A program made the translations under genes and the position numbers. Under the pieces are notes generated by a model. The model was not told the origin of the DNA. It did not search any database and saw only the letters and a program-made list of their open reading frames with translations. DNA of 64,000 nucleotides from positions 4,446,501 through 4,510,500 of the forward strand of contig NZ_CP100604.1 in NCBI RefSeq assembly GCF_031202265.1. Direction: 5' to 3'. Every line of letters begins with the position of its first letter. Position 1 is the stretch's first letter. This DNA is from Bradyrhizobium sp. Ash2021 (GTDB lineage: Bacteria > Pseudomonadota > Alphaproteobacteria > Rhizobiales > Xanthobacteraceae). Below, in pieces: positions 1-9,672 of this stretch.

Positions 1-354
1 GCCGCTCAGGCTGGCGTCGTAGCTCGCCGACATCCCGAGCGCCTCGGTGATGAGGTTCATCACGTCGTCGATTTCACCGATCACGCGCGCGCCGACCTTG
101 TCGATGCGGTCGGAGGTTTTGATGTGGGAGAGGTAGGTCTCGTAGATCTGTTCGAGGTCGGCTTCGCTCAGCCTGCCGTTGCGCGCCAGCGTCTCGTTGA
201 TGATCTTGTTGAGGGGGGCATTGTAGCCGGTGGCGTAGACGTACCAGATTTCATAGTTGCGGGGGACAGCGGTCTGCCGGAGCGATTTGATCTGGCCCAA
301 CGCGACTTCGGCGAAGGCCAGCGTGCGCTCGTGTTCGTCCAGCAGCTTCACCAC
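1..354 (-). CDS. Diguanylate cyclase-type signalling protein, N-terminal part
   Basis: The gene runs off the left edge, so only about 118 N-terminal residues are visible. They include the segment NYEIWYVYATGYN followed by a helical stretch with IYETYL and DRIDKVG. I recall this N-terminal region from rhizobial GGDEF-domain proteins, where it precedes the cyclase domain; the GGDEF domain itself is outside the window, so the activity (c-di-GMP synthesis from two GTP) is inferred. Two consecutive GTG codons (354 and 351) are possible starts; an in-frame stop lies upstream near 426. No transmembrane segment is visible in this part, so the protein is probably cytoplasmic. Confidence 0.6.
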   Translation of the reverse strand, partial: MVKLLDEHERTLAFAEVALGQIKSLRQTAVPRNYEIWYVYATGYNAPLNKIINETLARNGRLSEADLEQIYETYLSHIKTSDRIDKVGARVIGEIDDVMNLITEALGMSASYDASLSG

Positions 355-477
355 TGATCCGTCCCCAATACGTGCAGCGCCGCCTTGCTGGCAGCAGCAA
401 TTACTAAAATTATCGGCGGCAGGTTAATTGACGAGAATGAATGCCGGGTAAACGGGTTCCCCGGCTTTCGCAGTTGC

Positions 478-1983
<1,506 letters not shown>

Positions 1984-2370
1984 TGAGCCTCTGCTCGACA
2001 CCGCCGTTCGGAATCGAGGGTAAAAAGCTGTCGCGTTCAACCCCGAAACGGCGCGCTTTGAAAAGCTGGGGGCTCTGACTTACGCAGACGAGCGGCTAAC
2101 CCAAGGGAATCGCGTTTCGATCCAGGGCCGCGTTGACCCGAAACATAGGCGCGAAACGGCCAAAGTCAATCTTGGAACGCGCCAAATGGCCGAAAAAGCT
2201 TAACGTTTTCGCACAAATAACGGCCAGACTGTCATTTCCCGGTCAAACGAGTCGATGTAAGGACGGGCCTTGCCACACTTAGAAGGTCCCGATTGTCAGC
2301 TTGAACCGCTGCGACGCATCGGCAGACTACTGGTGGCGCCTTTCTATGGCGGGCAGGGCAGGCAATTCGG
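1984..2370. promoter_or_regulatory. Divergent intergenic region between rhlE and a caspase-like gene
   Basis: This 387-base stretch holds no convincing gene. It must carry the promoters of rhlE (leftward) and of the secreted caspase-like gene (rightward). I see no strong palindrome or RNA element. AT-richer sequence near 2190-2225 is the most likely promoter area, but no box is clear enough to call. Confidence 0.4.
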
Positions 2371-3876
2371 ATGAACTGGCTATCGTTCAAGGTCGCATTG
2401 GCGGGGAGCCTCGCGGCGTGCCTCGTGGCGTTCTCCGCGCCCGCCCACGCCGAAAAGCGCGTAGCACTCGTGATCGGCAACAACGATTATAAAAACGTCC
2501 CCAAATTGCAGAAGGCGGTCAACGACGCCCGCACCATGGGCGATACGCTAAAGCAGCTCGGCTTCAACGTCATGGTGGCGGAGAACCAGAACCGGCAGGC
2601 GTTTTCCGAAACGTTGCTGGCGTTCGACAGGGCGGTCGACGCAGGCGACACCGCGTTCTTCTTCTATGCCGGCCACGGCTTTGAAATCGCCGGCCAGAAT
2701 TTTCTGCTGCCGACCGACGTTCCGGCCGCGACCGAGGGCCAGGAAGAGCTGGTGCGCGACGCCTCCGTGCTCGCCGACCGCATCATCGAGCGGTTGCAGA
2801 ACAAGAAAGTGCGAACCGCGATCCTGGTGTTCGACGCCTGCCGCAACAATCCGTTCGAGCGCGCCGGCACCCGCGCGGTCGCCGGCGGTGGCGGGCTGGC
2901 GCCGATGACGCAATTGCCGGAGGGCGTCTTCTCGGTGTTTTCGGCGGGACCGCGGCAGACCGCACTCGATCGCCTGTCGAATGACGACGCCAACCCGAAT
3001 TCGGTATTCACGCGAACCTTTGCGAAGGAGTTGCTGCAGCCCGGAGAAAACCTCGTGCAGGTCGCGCAGCACACGCGCCGGCTCGTGAGCGAGATGGCGG
3101 ACACCGTCAAGCACAAGCAGATCCCGGTTTACTTCGATCAGATGGTCGACGACGTGTTCCTGAACGGCACGGCGGGCAAGGCGCAGCCGGACGCCTCCGC
3201 AAAACCTGCCGAACTGCCGCAGAAGGTGGCGGCGCTGCCGCCGGTGTCGGTGCCGCGCGTGCCGAAGGAAGATTCCGTCAACGCCCCGATCGCCGCGTTC
3301 TCGCGCCACAATGGCGGCTGGACGGTGACGTTCTCGATCGCCGATCCGACGCTCGGGATTTCCTGGCGGATGGGGGAGGCCGGCGATTTCCGCGATACCG
3401 GCTTCATCGACACGCTCGATCCGCGCACCCGCAAGCGGATGCCCAATCCGTCGATCGAACTTGCCGCCGACGCACCCGCCGGCACCATCCAGGTCCGTTA
3501 TGTCGACACCTCGGGCGACATGCAGGGACCGTTTCCGATCCGGTTTGACCCTGAGGCTGCGCTGATCCGCGACCAGCGGAAAATCCTCGATATGACGGCG
3601 ACGAGCTGGCTGTCGTTTCGCGAATTCAACGGGCTCCTGGTCTATTACACGCACCTGATGTCGTATCGCTGCGCGATCCGCGAAGTCCGCGTCGGCATCG
3701 ACAGCGCGGTCCCGGACAGGGTTTTGAAGATGCCGCTTTGCGATTCCAGGGACCCGCTCGTCATTCCGCACGACGCGCAGCCTTACCTGAAGCTCGCGCC
3801 GCAGACCCAATCGGTCTCGGTGGAGCTGACCTACCGCGACGGCAGCGTGTCGGAGATCAAGAGTTTTCGGCGTTAA
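2371..3876 (+). CDS. Secreted caspase-family (peptidase C14) protein
   Basis: A 501-residue protein with an N-terminal Sec signal peptide (hydrophobic core 8-22, cleavage after AHA at about 27). The caspase-like p20 domain follows directly: RVALVIGNNDY (30-40), catalytic His102 in FFYAGHGFEIAG and catalytic Cys157 in LVFDACRNNPF. The caspase fold thus spans about 29-270. The rest (about 310-501) is a beta-rich region with no family I recognise. The family includes cysteine peptidases cutting after Arg, Lys or Asp; the substrate here is unknown. The signal peptide places it in the periplasm, unlike the second caspase-like protein at 18879, which has none. Monocistronic as far as can be seen. 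Confidence 0.87.
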   Translation: MNWLSFKVALAGSLAACLVAFSAPAHAEKRVALVIGNNDYKNVPKLQKAVNDARTMGDTLKQLGFNVMVAENQNRQAFSETLLAFDRAVDAGDTAFFFYAGHGFEIAGQNFLLPTDVPAATEGQEELVRDASVLADRIIERLQNKKVRTAILVFDACRNNPFERAGTRAVAGGGGLAPMTQLPEGVFSVFSAGPRQTALDRLSNDDANPNSVFTRTFAKELLQPGENLVQVAQHTRRLVSEMADTVKHKQIPVYFDQMVDDVFLNGTAGKAQPDASAKPAELPQKVAALPPVSVPRVPKEDSVNAPIAAFSRHNGGWTVTFSIADPTLGISWRMGEAGDFRDTGFIDTLDPRTRKRMPNPSIELAADAPAGTIQVRYVDTSGDMQGPFPIRFDPEAALIRDQRKILDMTATSWLSFREFNGLLVYYTHLMSYRCAIREVRVGIDSAVPDRVLKMPLCDSRDPLVIPHDAQPYLKLAPQTQSVSVELTYRDGSVSEIKSFRR

Positions 3877-4020
3877 GGGAGTTCTAGTACCGCATAAGTG
3901 TTACTTATCTGCAACGCCCGCGCGAAAAGACGTTGCGTCTGCTACCAAGCCTGAGTTCTTCGTCGAAAGACCGCCGTCGTCGATTATAATTGCCCCGGCT
4001 TTTTGATTTGGGGGGATTGA

Positions 4021-4851
4021 ATGCGCAGGAATTTGGGGTGGGCACTCGCGTCGTTTATTTCGTTTGGAGTAGTTGGGCTCAATGGTGCAATGGCCGCCGA
4101 CATGGCGGTGAAGGCCAGACCGCCGGTACCGATCGCGCCGGTCTATTCATGGACCGGCTTTTATATCGGCCTGAATGGGGGCGGCGGCTTTGGCCGCACT
4201 AACGCCAGCGAGACCGGTCTTCCTGACACCGGTGCTCTAGCGATCGTTGCGAGCGCGAATTACGGCCTCAACCACGATCTGACCGGCGGATTCGGCGGCG
4301 CGCAGGCCGGTTACAACTGGCAGGTGCAGAACTGGGTCTGGGGCGTTGAGGCCGATATCCAGGGTTCGGATATCAGGGGGCGCGGCACGCTCACCGGCCC
4401 GATCGTCGCGCAGCGCGATGGCGGCGCCGCCTTCGCAACCAACTTCGTAACCGCCTCCGAGAAGATCGACTATTTCGGAACCGCGCGTCTGCGTGCCGGC
4501 TTCCTCGCGACACCGGCCTTGCTGCTCTACGGCACCGGCGGTCTGGCCTGGGCCGACGTCAAGACCAGTGGACAGTTCCACTACGCAACGCCGGTCGACT
4601 ACTTTGCTGCGGGTACGCGTATTCAGGCCGGTTGGACCGTGGGCGCGGGCGCCGAATTCAAGCTCGCCAGCAACTGGTCGATCAAGGGTGAATATCTGTA
4701 CTACGATCTCGGCCACATCTCGGACACCAGCAACTTCGGCGTTCCGGCGTTTCCGCCCTTCCAGTCGCGATTTGACTACAATGTTCGCGGCAGCCTGGCG
4801 CGCGTCGGCTTCAACTATCAGTTCGCCGGTCCCGTCGTCGCGAAATACTGA
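4021..4851 (+). CDS. Outer-membrane beta-barrel protein (porin-like, Omp31/OmpA-type)
   Basis: A 276-residue outer-membrane protein. The signal peptide (1-25) ends in NGAMA; the mature protein opens with a Pro-rich linker and WTGFYIGLNGGGGFG, followed by alternating hydrophobic strands and a C-terminal aromatic residue (GPVVAKY). These are features of the eight-stranded barrel family abundant in Bradyrhizobium and related to Brucella Omp31. GGGGGA lies eight bases before the ATG. It is one of three paralogues in 5.5 kb (also 6443 and 8643) and is followed directly by a strong terminator. The function is probably structural or adhesive; no transport role can be read. Confidence 0.88.
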   Translation: MRRNLGWALASFISFGVVGLNGAMAADMAVKARPPVPIAPVYSWTGFYIGLNGGGGFGRTNASETGLPDTGALAIVASANYGLNHDLTGGFGGAQAGYNWQVQNWVWGVEADIQGSDIRGRGTLTGPIVAQRDGGAAFATNFVTASEKIDYFGTARLRAGFLATPALLLYGTGGLAWADVKTSGQFHYATPVDYFAAGTRIQAGWTVGAGAEFKLASNWSIKGEYLYYDLGHISDTSNFGVPAFPPFQSRFDYNVRGSLARVGFNYQFAGPVVAKY

Positions 4852-4876
4852 TTCCTCCCTGATCCAACGAACTTCA

Positions 4877-4902
4877 GGCCCCGGCATCGTCCGGGGCCTT
4901 TT
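4877..4902 (+). terminator. Rho-independent terminator of the first barrel gene
   Basis: A perfect 8-bp stem GGCCCCGG/CCGGGGCC with a six-base loop, followed by TTTTG. It sits 25 bases after the stop codon of the barrel gene and closely resembles the terminators of its two paralogues. Confidence 0.88.
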
Positions 4903-4987
4903 GTTATGGTCGCGCGATGATATCTCTCTGCGCGGGCCGATAGGCGCTAGTCTCGAAGCATAAGTTTGCTGCGACGAGAGCCGGATC

Positions 4988-6241
4988 ATGGACGCAGGCA
5001 GTTTTTCCGAACAACCATCGGGGCGCACGATGCAGGTCCGCTGCTGCATCGTCGGCGGCGGGCCCGCCGGCATGATGCTGGGATATCTGTTCGGACGCGC
5101 CGGCATCGATGTCGTGGTGCTGGAGAAGCATGCCGACTTCTTCCGCGATTTCCGTGGCGACACCGTGCATCCCTCGACCCTGCAAGTGATGGACGAGCTC
5201 GGATTGATCGACGGGTTTCTGAAACTTCCGCATCAGCAATTGCAGAAGCTCGACGGGATGTTCGGCGGGACGCCGGTGCGGATTGCCGATCTCAGCCGCG
5301 TCGGCACCAAATACCCGTTCATCGCCTTCATGCCGCAGTGGGATTTCCTCAATTTCCTGCGCGAGGCCGGCAAGCGGTTCGCCTCGCTCAAGGTGATGAT
5401 GAATGTGGAGGCGACCGATCTCATCCATCGCGGCGATCAGATCGCGGGCGTGCGGGCGAAGACGCCGGAGGGCCCGATCGAAATCGTCGCCGATCTGACC
5501 ATCGCCTGCGACGGCCGCCATTCGGTCGTGCGCGAGCGCGCCGGGCTTGCGACCGACGAGATCGGCGCGCCGATGGACGTGCTGTGGTTTCGCGCCGGCC
5601 GGCGGCCGAATGAGAGCGAGAATCTGTTCGCCCGCGTCGAGCCCGGCAAGATGATGGTCACGTTCGACCGCGGCGACTACTGGCAGTGCGCCTACGTCAT
5701 CGCCAAGGGGCAGTTCGACGCGGTGAAGGCGAGGGGGCTGCCGGCGCTGCTCGACGACGTCGCGCGCATGGCGCCGATCCTGAAACCCGGCCTTGCCGAT
5801 GTGAAGGGCTGGGACGATGTGAAGCTTTTGACGGTCGCGATCAATCGCCTGAAGCGCTGGACGCTGCCGGGACTGCTTTGCATCGGCGACGCCGCGCATG
5901 CGATGTCGCCGGTCGGCGGCGTCGGCGTCAACCTCGCGGTACAGGACGCGGTGGCGACCGCCAATCTTCTGGCGGCCAAACTGACAAGCGGATGCCCGAC
6001 CGAGGACGAACTCGACGCGGTGCGAAGGCGGCGGGAATTTCCGGTGAAGATGACGCAGCGGATGCAGGTCATCGCGCAGAACAACATCGTCAGTGCGGCG
6101 CTGAAGCCCGGCTATCAACCGCTGAAAGTGCCGCTGGCCGTGCGGCTGATTACGGCGGTGCCCTGGCTGCAGGGCATCACGGCACGGCTGGTCGGCCTCG
6201 GCGTGCGGCCGGAGCATGTGCATTCGCCGGCGCAATTCTGA
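4988..6241 (+). CDS. FAD-dependent monooxygenase (PHBH/UbiH-like family)
   Basis: A 417-residue flavoprotein hydroxylase. The dinucleotide-binding motif IVGGGPAGMM is at 21-30, the DG motif is in ACDGRHSVVRERAG (about 173-187), and the second FAD motif is CIGDAAHAMSPVGGVGVN near 295-312. This arrangement is that of group A aromatic hydroxylases using NAD(P)H and O2; the substrate cannot be read from the sequence. The ATG at 4988 is preceded by GAGAG; an internal ATG at 5030 would also retain the FAD motif. It stands between two barrel genes and shares no operon with them. Possible roles include degradation of a phenolic compound. Confidence 0.86.
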   Translation: MDAGSFSEQPSGRTMQVRCCIVGGGPAGMMLGYLFGRAGIDVVVLEKHADFFRDFRGDTVHPSTLQVMDELGLIDGFLKLPHQQLQKLDGMFGGTPVRIADLSRVGTKYPFIAFMPQWDFLNFLREAGKRFASLKVMMNVEATDLIHRGDQIAGVRAKTPEGPIEIVADLTIACDGRHSVVRERAGLATDEIGAPMDVLWFRAGRRPNESENLFARVEPGKMMVTFDRGDYWQCAYVIAKGQFDAVKARGLPALLDDVARMAPILKPGLADVKGWDDVKLLTVAINRLKRWTLPGLLCIGDAAHAMSPVGGVGVNLAVQDAVATANLLAAKLTSGCPTEDELDAVRRRREFPVKMTQRMQVIAQNNIVSAALKPGYQPLKVPLAVRLITAVPWLQGITARLVGLGVRPEHVHSPAQF

Positions 6242-6442
6242 GCGCGCGCAGCGTTGCGTTGCTCGGAATTCATTAGGGATAACAGCCCGTTAAAACGGTT
6301 CGAGAAAGTTGCGCGACGGCAACAGCGGCGAGAGATTCAACCTCGTCAGCCGACAATTCGACACAGCCTGCGAAATCGATTCCGGATTGGTAAGTTGTCT
6401 CGTTCAAAGCTTGCGCCCAGGGACAACAAGGGATGCAAGAAA

Positions 6443-7216
6443 ATGATTCACTCAAAACTGATTGCTGCTGCGGCCTTCACTGCCACGCTTGGAACGGGCG
6501 CCGCGTCGGCGGCGGATCTGGCGATGCGGCCATACACTAAGGCTCCGGCCTTCGTTGACTCCATCTACAACTGGGGCGGCTTCTATATCGGCGGCCACAT
6601 CGGCGGCGCCACCACAAACGAGGAATGGATCAACACCGCCAACACCACGCCGTTCGGTGATCTCTCGCCCGGTCAGGGTTTTCGCCAACGCGGCACCGGC
6701 GTGTTCGGCGGCGGCCAGATGGGCTACAACTGGCAGGCCAGCAACTACGTGTTCGGTCTCGAGGGCACGATTTCCGGTCTCGACAACAAGGGTACCGTGC
6801 TGAACAACGTGTTCGGCGTCGGCCTCGACGATCGGTTCAGCTGGCGTACCGACTGGATGGCGACGATTACCGGCCGCGCCGGCTATGCCGTGGCGAACAA
6901 TCTGTTCTACGTGAAGGGCGGCTATGCCGGCGTCAACAACCGCTTGTCGGTGACCATGCTTCCGCCGGTCACGGGTTCCGGATCCCAGACCCAGTGGCAC
7001 AATGGCTGGACCATTGGCGCCGGTTGGGAATACGGCATCACCCAGAACTGGATCGTCGGTCTCGAATACGACTATGCCGCGTTCGAGAGGAAGAGCTATC
7101 AGCTCGCCGGCGCCTCGCCCGGCACCTACACCTTCGATACAAAACCCCGCGATATTCAGTCCGCGGTCGTCCGTCTGAGCTACAAGTTCAACGCCCCGGT
7201 CGTCGCACGGTACTGA
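6443..7216 (+). CDS. Outer-membrane beta-barrel protein, second paralogue
   Basis: A 257-residue protein with a clear signal peptide (1-22, ending in ASA), then MRPYTKAP and YNWGGFYIGGHIGG, glycine- and aromatic-rich strands, and the C-terminus APVVARY. It belongs to the same family as the genes at 4021 and 8643. The chosen ATG begins the signal peptide and has AAGGGA 12 bases upstream; the frame is open 63 codons further, but that part has no membrane-protein character. The intergenic leader from 6242 probably holds its promoter. It ends in a terminator almost identical to that of the first paralogue. Confidence 0.88.
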   Translation: MIHSKLIAAAAFTATLGTGAASAADLAMRPYTKAPAFVDSIYNWGGFYIGGHIGGATTNEEWINTANTTPFGDLSPGQGFRQRGTGVFGGGQMGYNWQASNYVFGLEGTISGLDNKGTVLNNVFGVGLDDRFSWRTDWMATITGRAGYAVANNLFYVKGGYAGVNNRLSVTMLPPVTGSGSQTQWHNGWTIGAGWEYGITQNWIVGLEYDYAAFERKSYQLAGASPGTYTFDTKPRDIQSAVVRLSYKFNAPVVARY

Positions 7217-7242
7217 GCCTTCGCTTCTCGCCAACGAACCAA

Positions 7243-7268
7243 AGCCCCGGCATCTCCGGGGCTTTTTC
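7243..7268 (+). terminator. Rho-independent terminator of the second barrel gene
   Basis: Perfect 8-bp stem AGCCCCGG/CCGGGGCT with a five-base loop and a following T-run. It lies 27 bases after the stop codon and may also serve the converging SDR gene. Confidence 0.88.
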
Positions 7269-7312
7269 GTTGCGAGGGCTCCGACAAAAATGCAGCCGTG
7301 GTTTTCGCGCTT

Positions 7313-8083
7313 CTACCCCATGATCGAATACCCGCCATCGACGGGGATGGCGGTGCCGGTGACGAAATCGGACGCGGGCGAGGCGAGAAACACCGCGATG
7401 CCTGCGAAGTCTCCGATCCCGCCCCAGCGCGCCGCCGGCGTGCGCGCCAGCACCCGGTCGTGCAGGCCGTTGATCTGCTCGCGGGCACGCTTTGTCAAAT
7501 CGGTATCGATCCAGCCCGGCAGCACCGCATTGGCCTGGATATTGTCGGCGGCCCAGGCGCAGGCGCAGGAGCGCGTGAACTGCACGATGCCGCCTTTGCT
7601 GGCGGCATAAGCCGGCGCGAAGCTGGCGCCGAAGATCGACATCATCGAACCGATATTGATGATCTTGCCGCCGCCCGCGGCTTTCATCGCGGGATAGACC
7701 GCCTGCGAGCACAGGAAGGCGCTGGTGAGGTTGGTCGCAATCACACTGTTCCACTCGGCGATGTCGAGCGCGTGCGGCGGCTTGCGAATGTTGATGCCGG
7801 CATTGTTGACGAGGATGTCAATCCGGCCGAGCTCGCGGGCCACGCGTTCGGCCATGGCGGCGACTGCAACCTTGTCGGTGACGTCGGCGACCACGGAAAT
7901 GGCCCTGGCGCCGCTTCGTTCGATCTCGGCGACCGCCGCTTGCGACTTCGCTTCATCGCGGCCGACGATCGCGATCGCCGCACCAGCTTCCGCCAATCCG
8001 CGGGCCATGCCGAGCCCGATGCCGCCATTGCCGCCGGTGACAATCGCCACCTTGCCGCTGAGATCGAAATGTCCCGCCTTCAT
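7313..8083 (-). CDS. Short-chain dehydrogenase/reductase (gluconate/glucose dehydrogenase-like)
   Basis: A 256-residue classical SDR using NAD(P)H. The cofactor motif is TGGNGGIGLG (15-24), followed by NNAGIN (about 90), the catalytic Ser in NIGSMMS, and Tyr/Lys in YAASKGG. It ends GGYSIMG. The sequence most resembles 2-deoxy-gluconate or 3-oxoacyl-type SDRs, but the substrate is not determinable. AAGGAC is 8 bases before the ATG. It converges with the second barrel gene and stands alone; a palindromic repeat lies just upstream of its start. Confidence 0.88.
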   Translation of the reverse strand: MKAGHFDLSGKVAIVTGGNGGIGLGMARGLAEAGAAIAIVGRDEAKSQAAVAEIERSGARAISVVADVTDKVAVAAMAERVARELGRIDILVNNAGINIRKPPHALDIAEWNSVIATNLTSAFLCSQAVYPAMKAAGGGKIINIGSMMSIFGASFAPAYAASKGGIVQFTRSCACAWAADNIQANAVLPGWIDTDLTKRAREQINGLHDRVLARTPAARWGGIGDFAGIAVFLASPASDFVTGTAIPVDGGYSIMG

Positions 8084-8102
8084 CGTTGCTGTCCTTTTTC
8101 TT

Positions 8103-8238
8103 CGTCATGCCCGGGCTTGTCCAGGCTTGTCCCGGGCATCCACGTCTTTCTTATCGCGCGCAAACTAACACGTGGATGGCCGGGCATGGGCGAGCGGAAG
8201 CGACGCCGTCCTTCAGACGGCTATGCCCGGCCATGACG
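8103..8238. repeat. Palindromic interspersed repeat
   Basis: The ends form an inverted repeat: CGTCATGCCCGGGC on the left and GCCCGGCCATGACG on the right. Inner segments repeat the themes CCCGGGC, ATCCACGT and ACGTGGAT. Such elements are common in intergenic DNA of Bradyrhizobium; the family assignment is from memory, the inverted ends are seen. Confidence 0.7.
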
Positions 8239-8259
8239 AGTTAGCTACATCGGTTCCGA

Positions 8260-8445
8260 TCAGCGCTTGCCTTGCCAGATCAACATCAGGCCGATGGCAC
8301 CGAGCAACGCGCCATATCCCGCCCACTGGAGCTGATTGATCATGAAGCTCGATTTCGGCCAGGCAATTGCGCCGGTGCCCTGACCGATCCAGAGCAGGCC
8401 GATGGCAAGCGCGAGAAAGCCAAGGATCAAGAACACTCTGTCCAT
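8260..8445 (-). CDS. Small two-helix membrane protein
   Basis: A 61-residue protein with two hydrophobic helices (about 3-25 and 39-57) separated by a short polar loop and ending in WQGKR. GAGGAA lies nine bases before the ATG at 8445, which is why I prefer it to the more distal in-frame start 46 codons upstream. I do not recognise a functional domain. It is an inner-membrane protein of unknown role, next to the third barrel gene on the same strand but separated from it by that gene's terminator. Confidence 0.68.
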   Translation of the reverse strand: MDRVFLILGFLALAIGLLWIGQGTGAIAWPKSSFMINQLQWAGYGALLGAIGLMLIWQGKR

Positions 8446-8589
8446 GGGGATTCCTCGCGGCCATTGCGCAACGGCAGCCAGAGTGGCGCGCCGGCTCGCC
8501 CAGCGCAAGAGCAGGGATCGGATGATACCTCCGAGCCAAGCCATATCGTCATTCGCCAAAGAACACGTAAAGGATCGCGCCAAGGCAAC

Positions 8590-8618
8590 AAAAAAGCCCC
8601 GGACGATGCCGGGGCTTT
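8590..8618 (-). terminator. Rho-independent terminator of the third barrel gene
   Basis: Read on the minus strand, a stem of AAGCCCCGG/CCGGGGCTT with a six-base loop is followed by a long T-run. It is 25 bases after the stop codon and near-identical to the terminators at 4877 and 7243. Confidence 0.88.
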
Positions 8619-8642
8619 TGAGCTTAAGAGATTTGGCAGAGA

Positions 8643-9434
8643 TCAGTACTTCGCCGAGATCGGTGCGCCACCCCAGTTGAAGCGATAGACCAGTGAAGTC
8701 GAGATGGTTTGGTTCCAGCTGTTGAACCTGAGATTGGTACCGACAGGTAAATTGGTGCCGTCGAACAGCAGAGGGACGGATTTCTTGTCATAGAAAGCCG
8801 AGCGATACTCGGTCTTCATGAACCAGCCCGGCGAGCTGATGCCGAAGATGTTCAGGCTGTTCTCCACGCCGCCGCCGATGAACCAACCGTTGCGGGTGAA
8901 GCTGTTGGTGTGACCACCCACAGGAGCGCCGCTAAACTCATCGAGCAGCGTCGTGCGCGACCATTGAGAACCGGAGTAACCACCGTTCACGTAGGACAGA
9001 ACATTCGGGGCTACCAAATAGCCGACCCGCGCACCAACCGCCCACGAGTCCTCCAACTTTATCGGGGCGATCACCTGGTTGAACGGGTCGTCAAGAGTGC
9101 CCTTGATGCTGCCGAACTGGCCATCTGCAAACAAGCCGAACACCCAAGGACCGTTGAACTGCCAGTCGTAGCCGAGACCGACCGTTCCGAACCAGCCAGA
9201 GCCACCCTGACGGTGATCGATGCTGAGCGGAATGCTACCTACGTTGGTTTGAACATTCTGATCGGCCGCCCACAATCCACCGCCGCCACCGCCGAAGATG
9301 TAGAAGCCGGTCCAGTTATAGACAGGCGCAACCGGCGGAGGAGCCTTCGTGTAAGGACGGGCCGCGAGGTCGGCCGCCGAGGCCGATCCGGTGAATGCCG
9401 CGAGAGCGGTCAGAGCCAGCACCAATTTCTTCAT
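8643..9434 (-). CDS. Outer-membrane beta-barrel protein, third paralogue
   Basis: A 263-residue barrel protein. The signal peptide MKKLVLALTALAAFTGSASA (1-20) is followed by ADLAARPYTKAPPP and YNWTGFYIFGGGGGG; the C-terminus is GGAPISAKY. It shares the linker PYTKAP with the second paralogue (6443), suggesting these two are the closer pair. GAGGA precedes the ATG at 9434, and the alternative start 19 codons upstream would disrupt the signal peptide. It is encoded opposite to the other two. The 240 bases upstream to parE's stop presumably hold its promoter. Confidence 0.88.
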   Translation of the reverse strand: MKKLVLALTALAAFTGSASAADLAARPYTKAPPPVAPVYNWTGFYIFGGGGGGLWAADQNVQTNVGSIPLSIDHRQGGSGWFGTVGLGYDWQFNGPWVFGLFADGQFGSIKGTLDDPFNQVIAPIKLEDSWAVGARVGYLVAPNVLSYVNGGYSGSQWSRTTLLDEFSGAPVGGHTNSFTRNGWFIGGGVENSLNIFGISSPGWFMKTEYRSAFYDKKSVPLLFDGTNLPVGTNLRFNSWNQTISTSLVYRFNWGGAPISAKY

Positions 9435-9672
9435 TTTCAAATCCTCAATATTGACCTGTCGACTAGGACCGCTCGAGAAGTGCGCCTGCACCGATTCCCA
9501 AATTCAGTACGGCGACTATACGTGCTTCCGCTCAAAAAGCTGTTGCGGGAGGAACACACCCGTCCGAAAACGAACCGGCGGCAAAGTCCGAAAATCGGGC
9601 AGACTCGGGCCTTGAGCGGGCTTTTGGCTTGAAATTCCTCCAAAACACCCGCGAACCCCCGATTTTGCAGGG

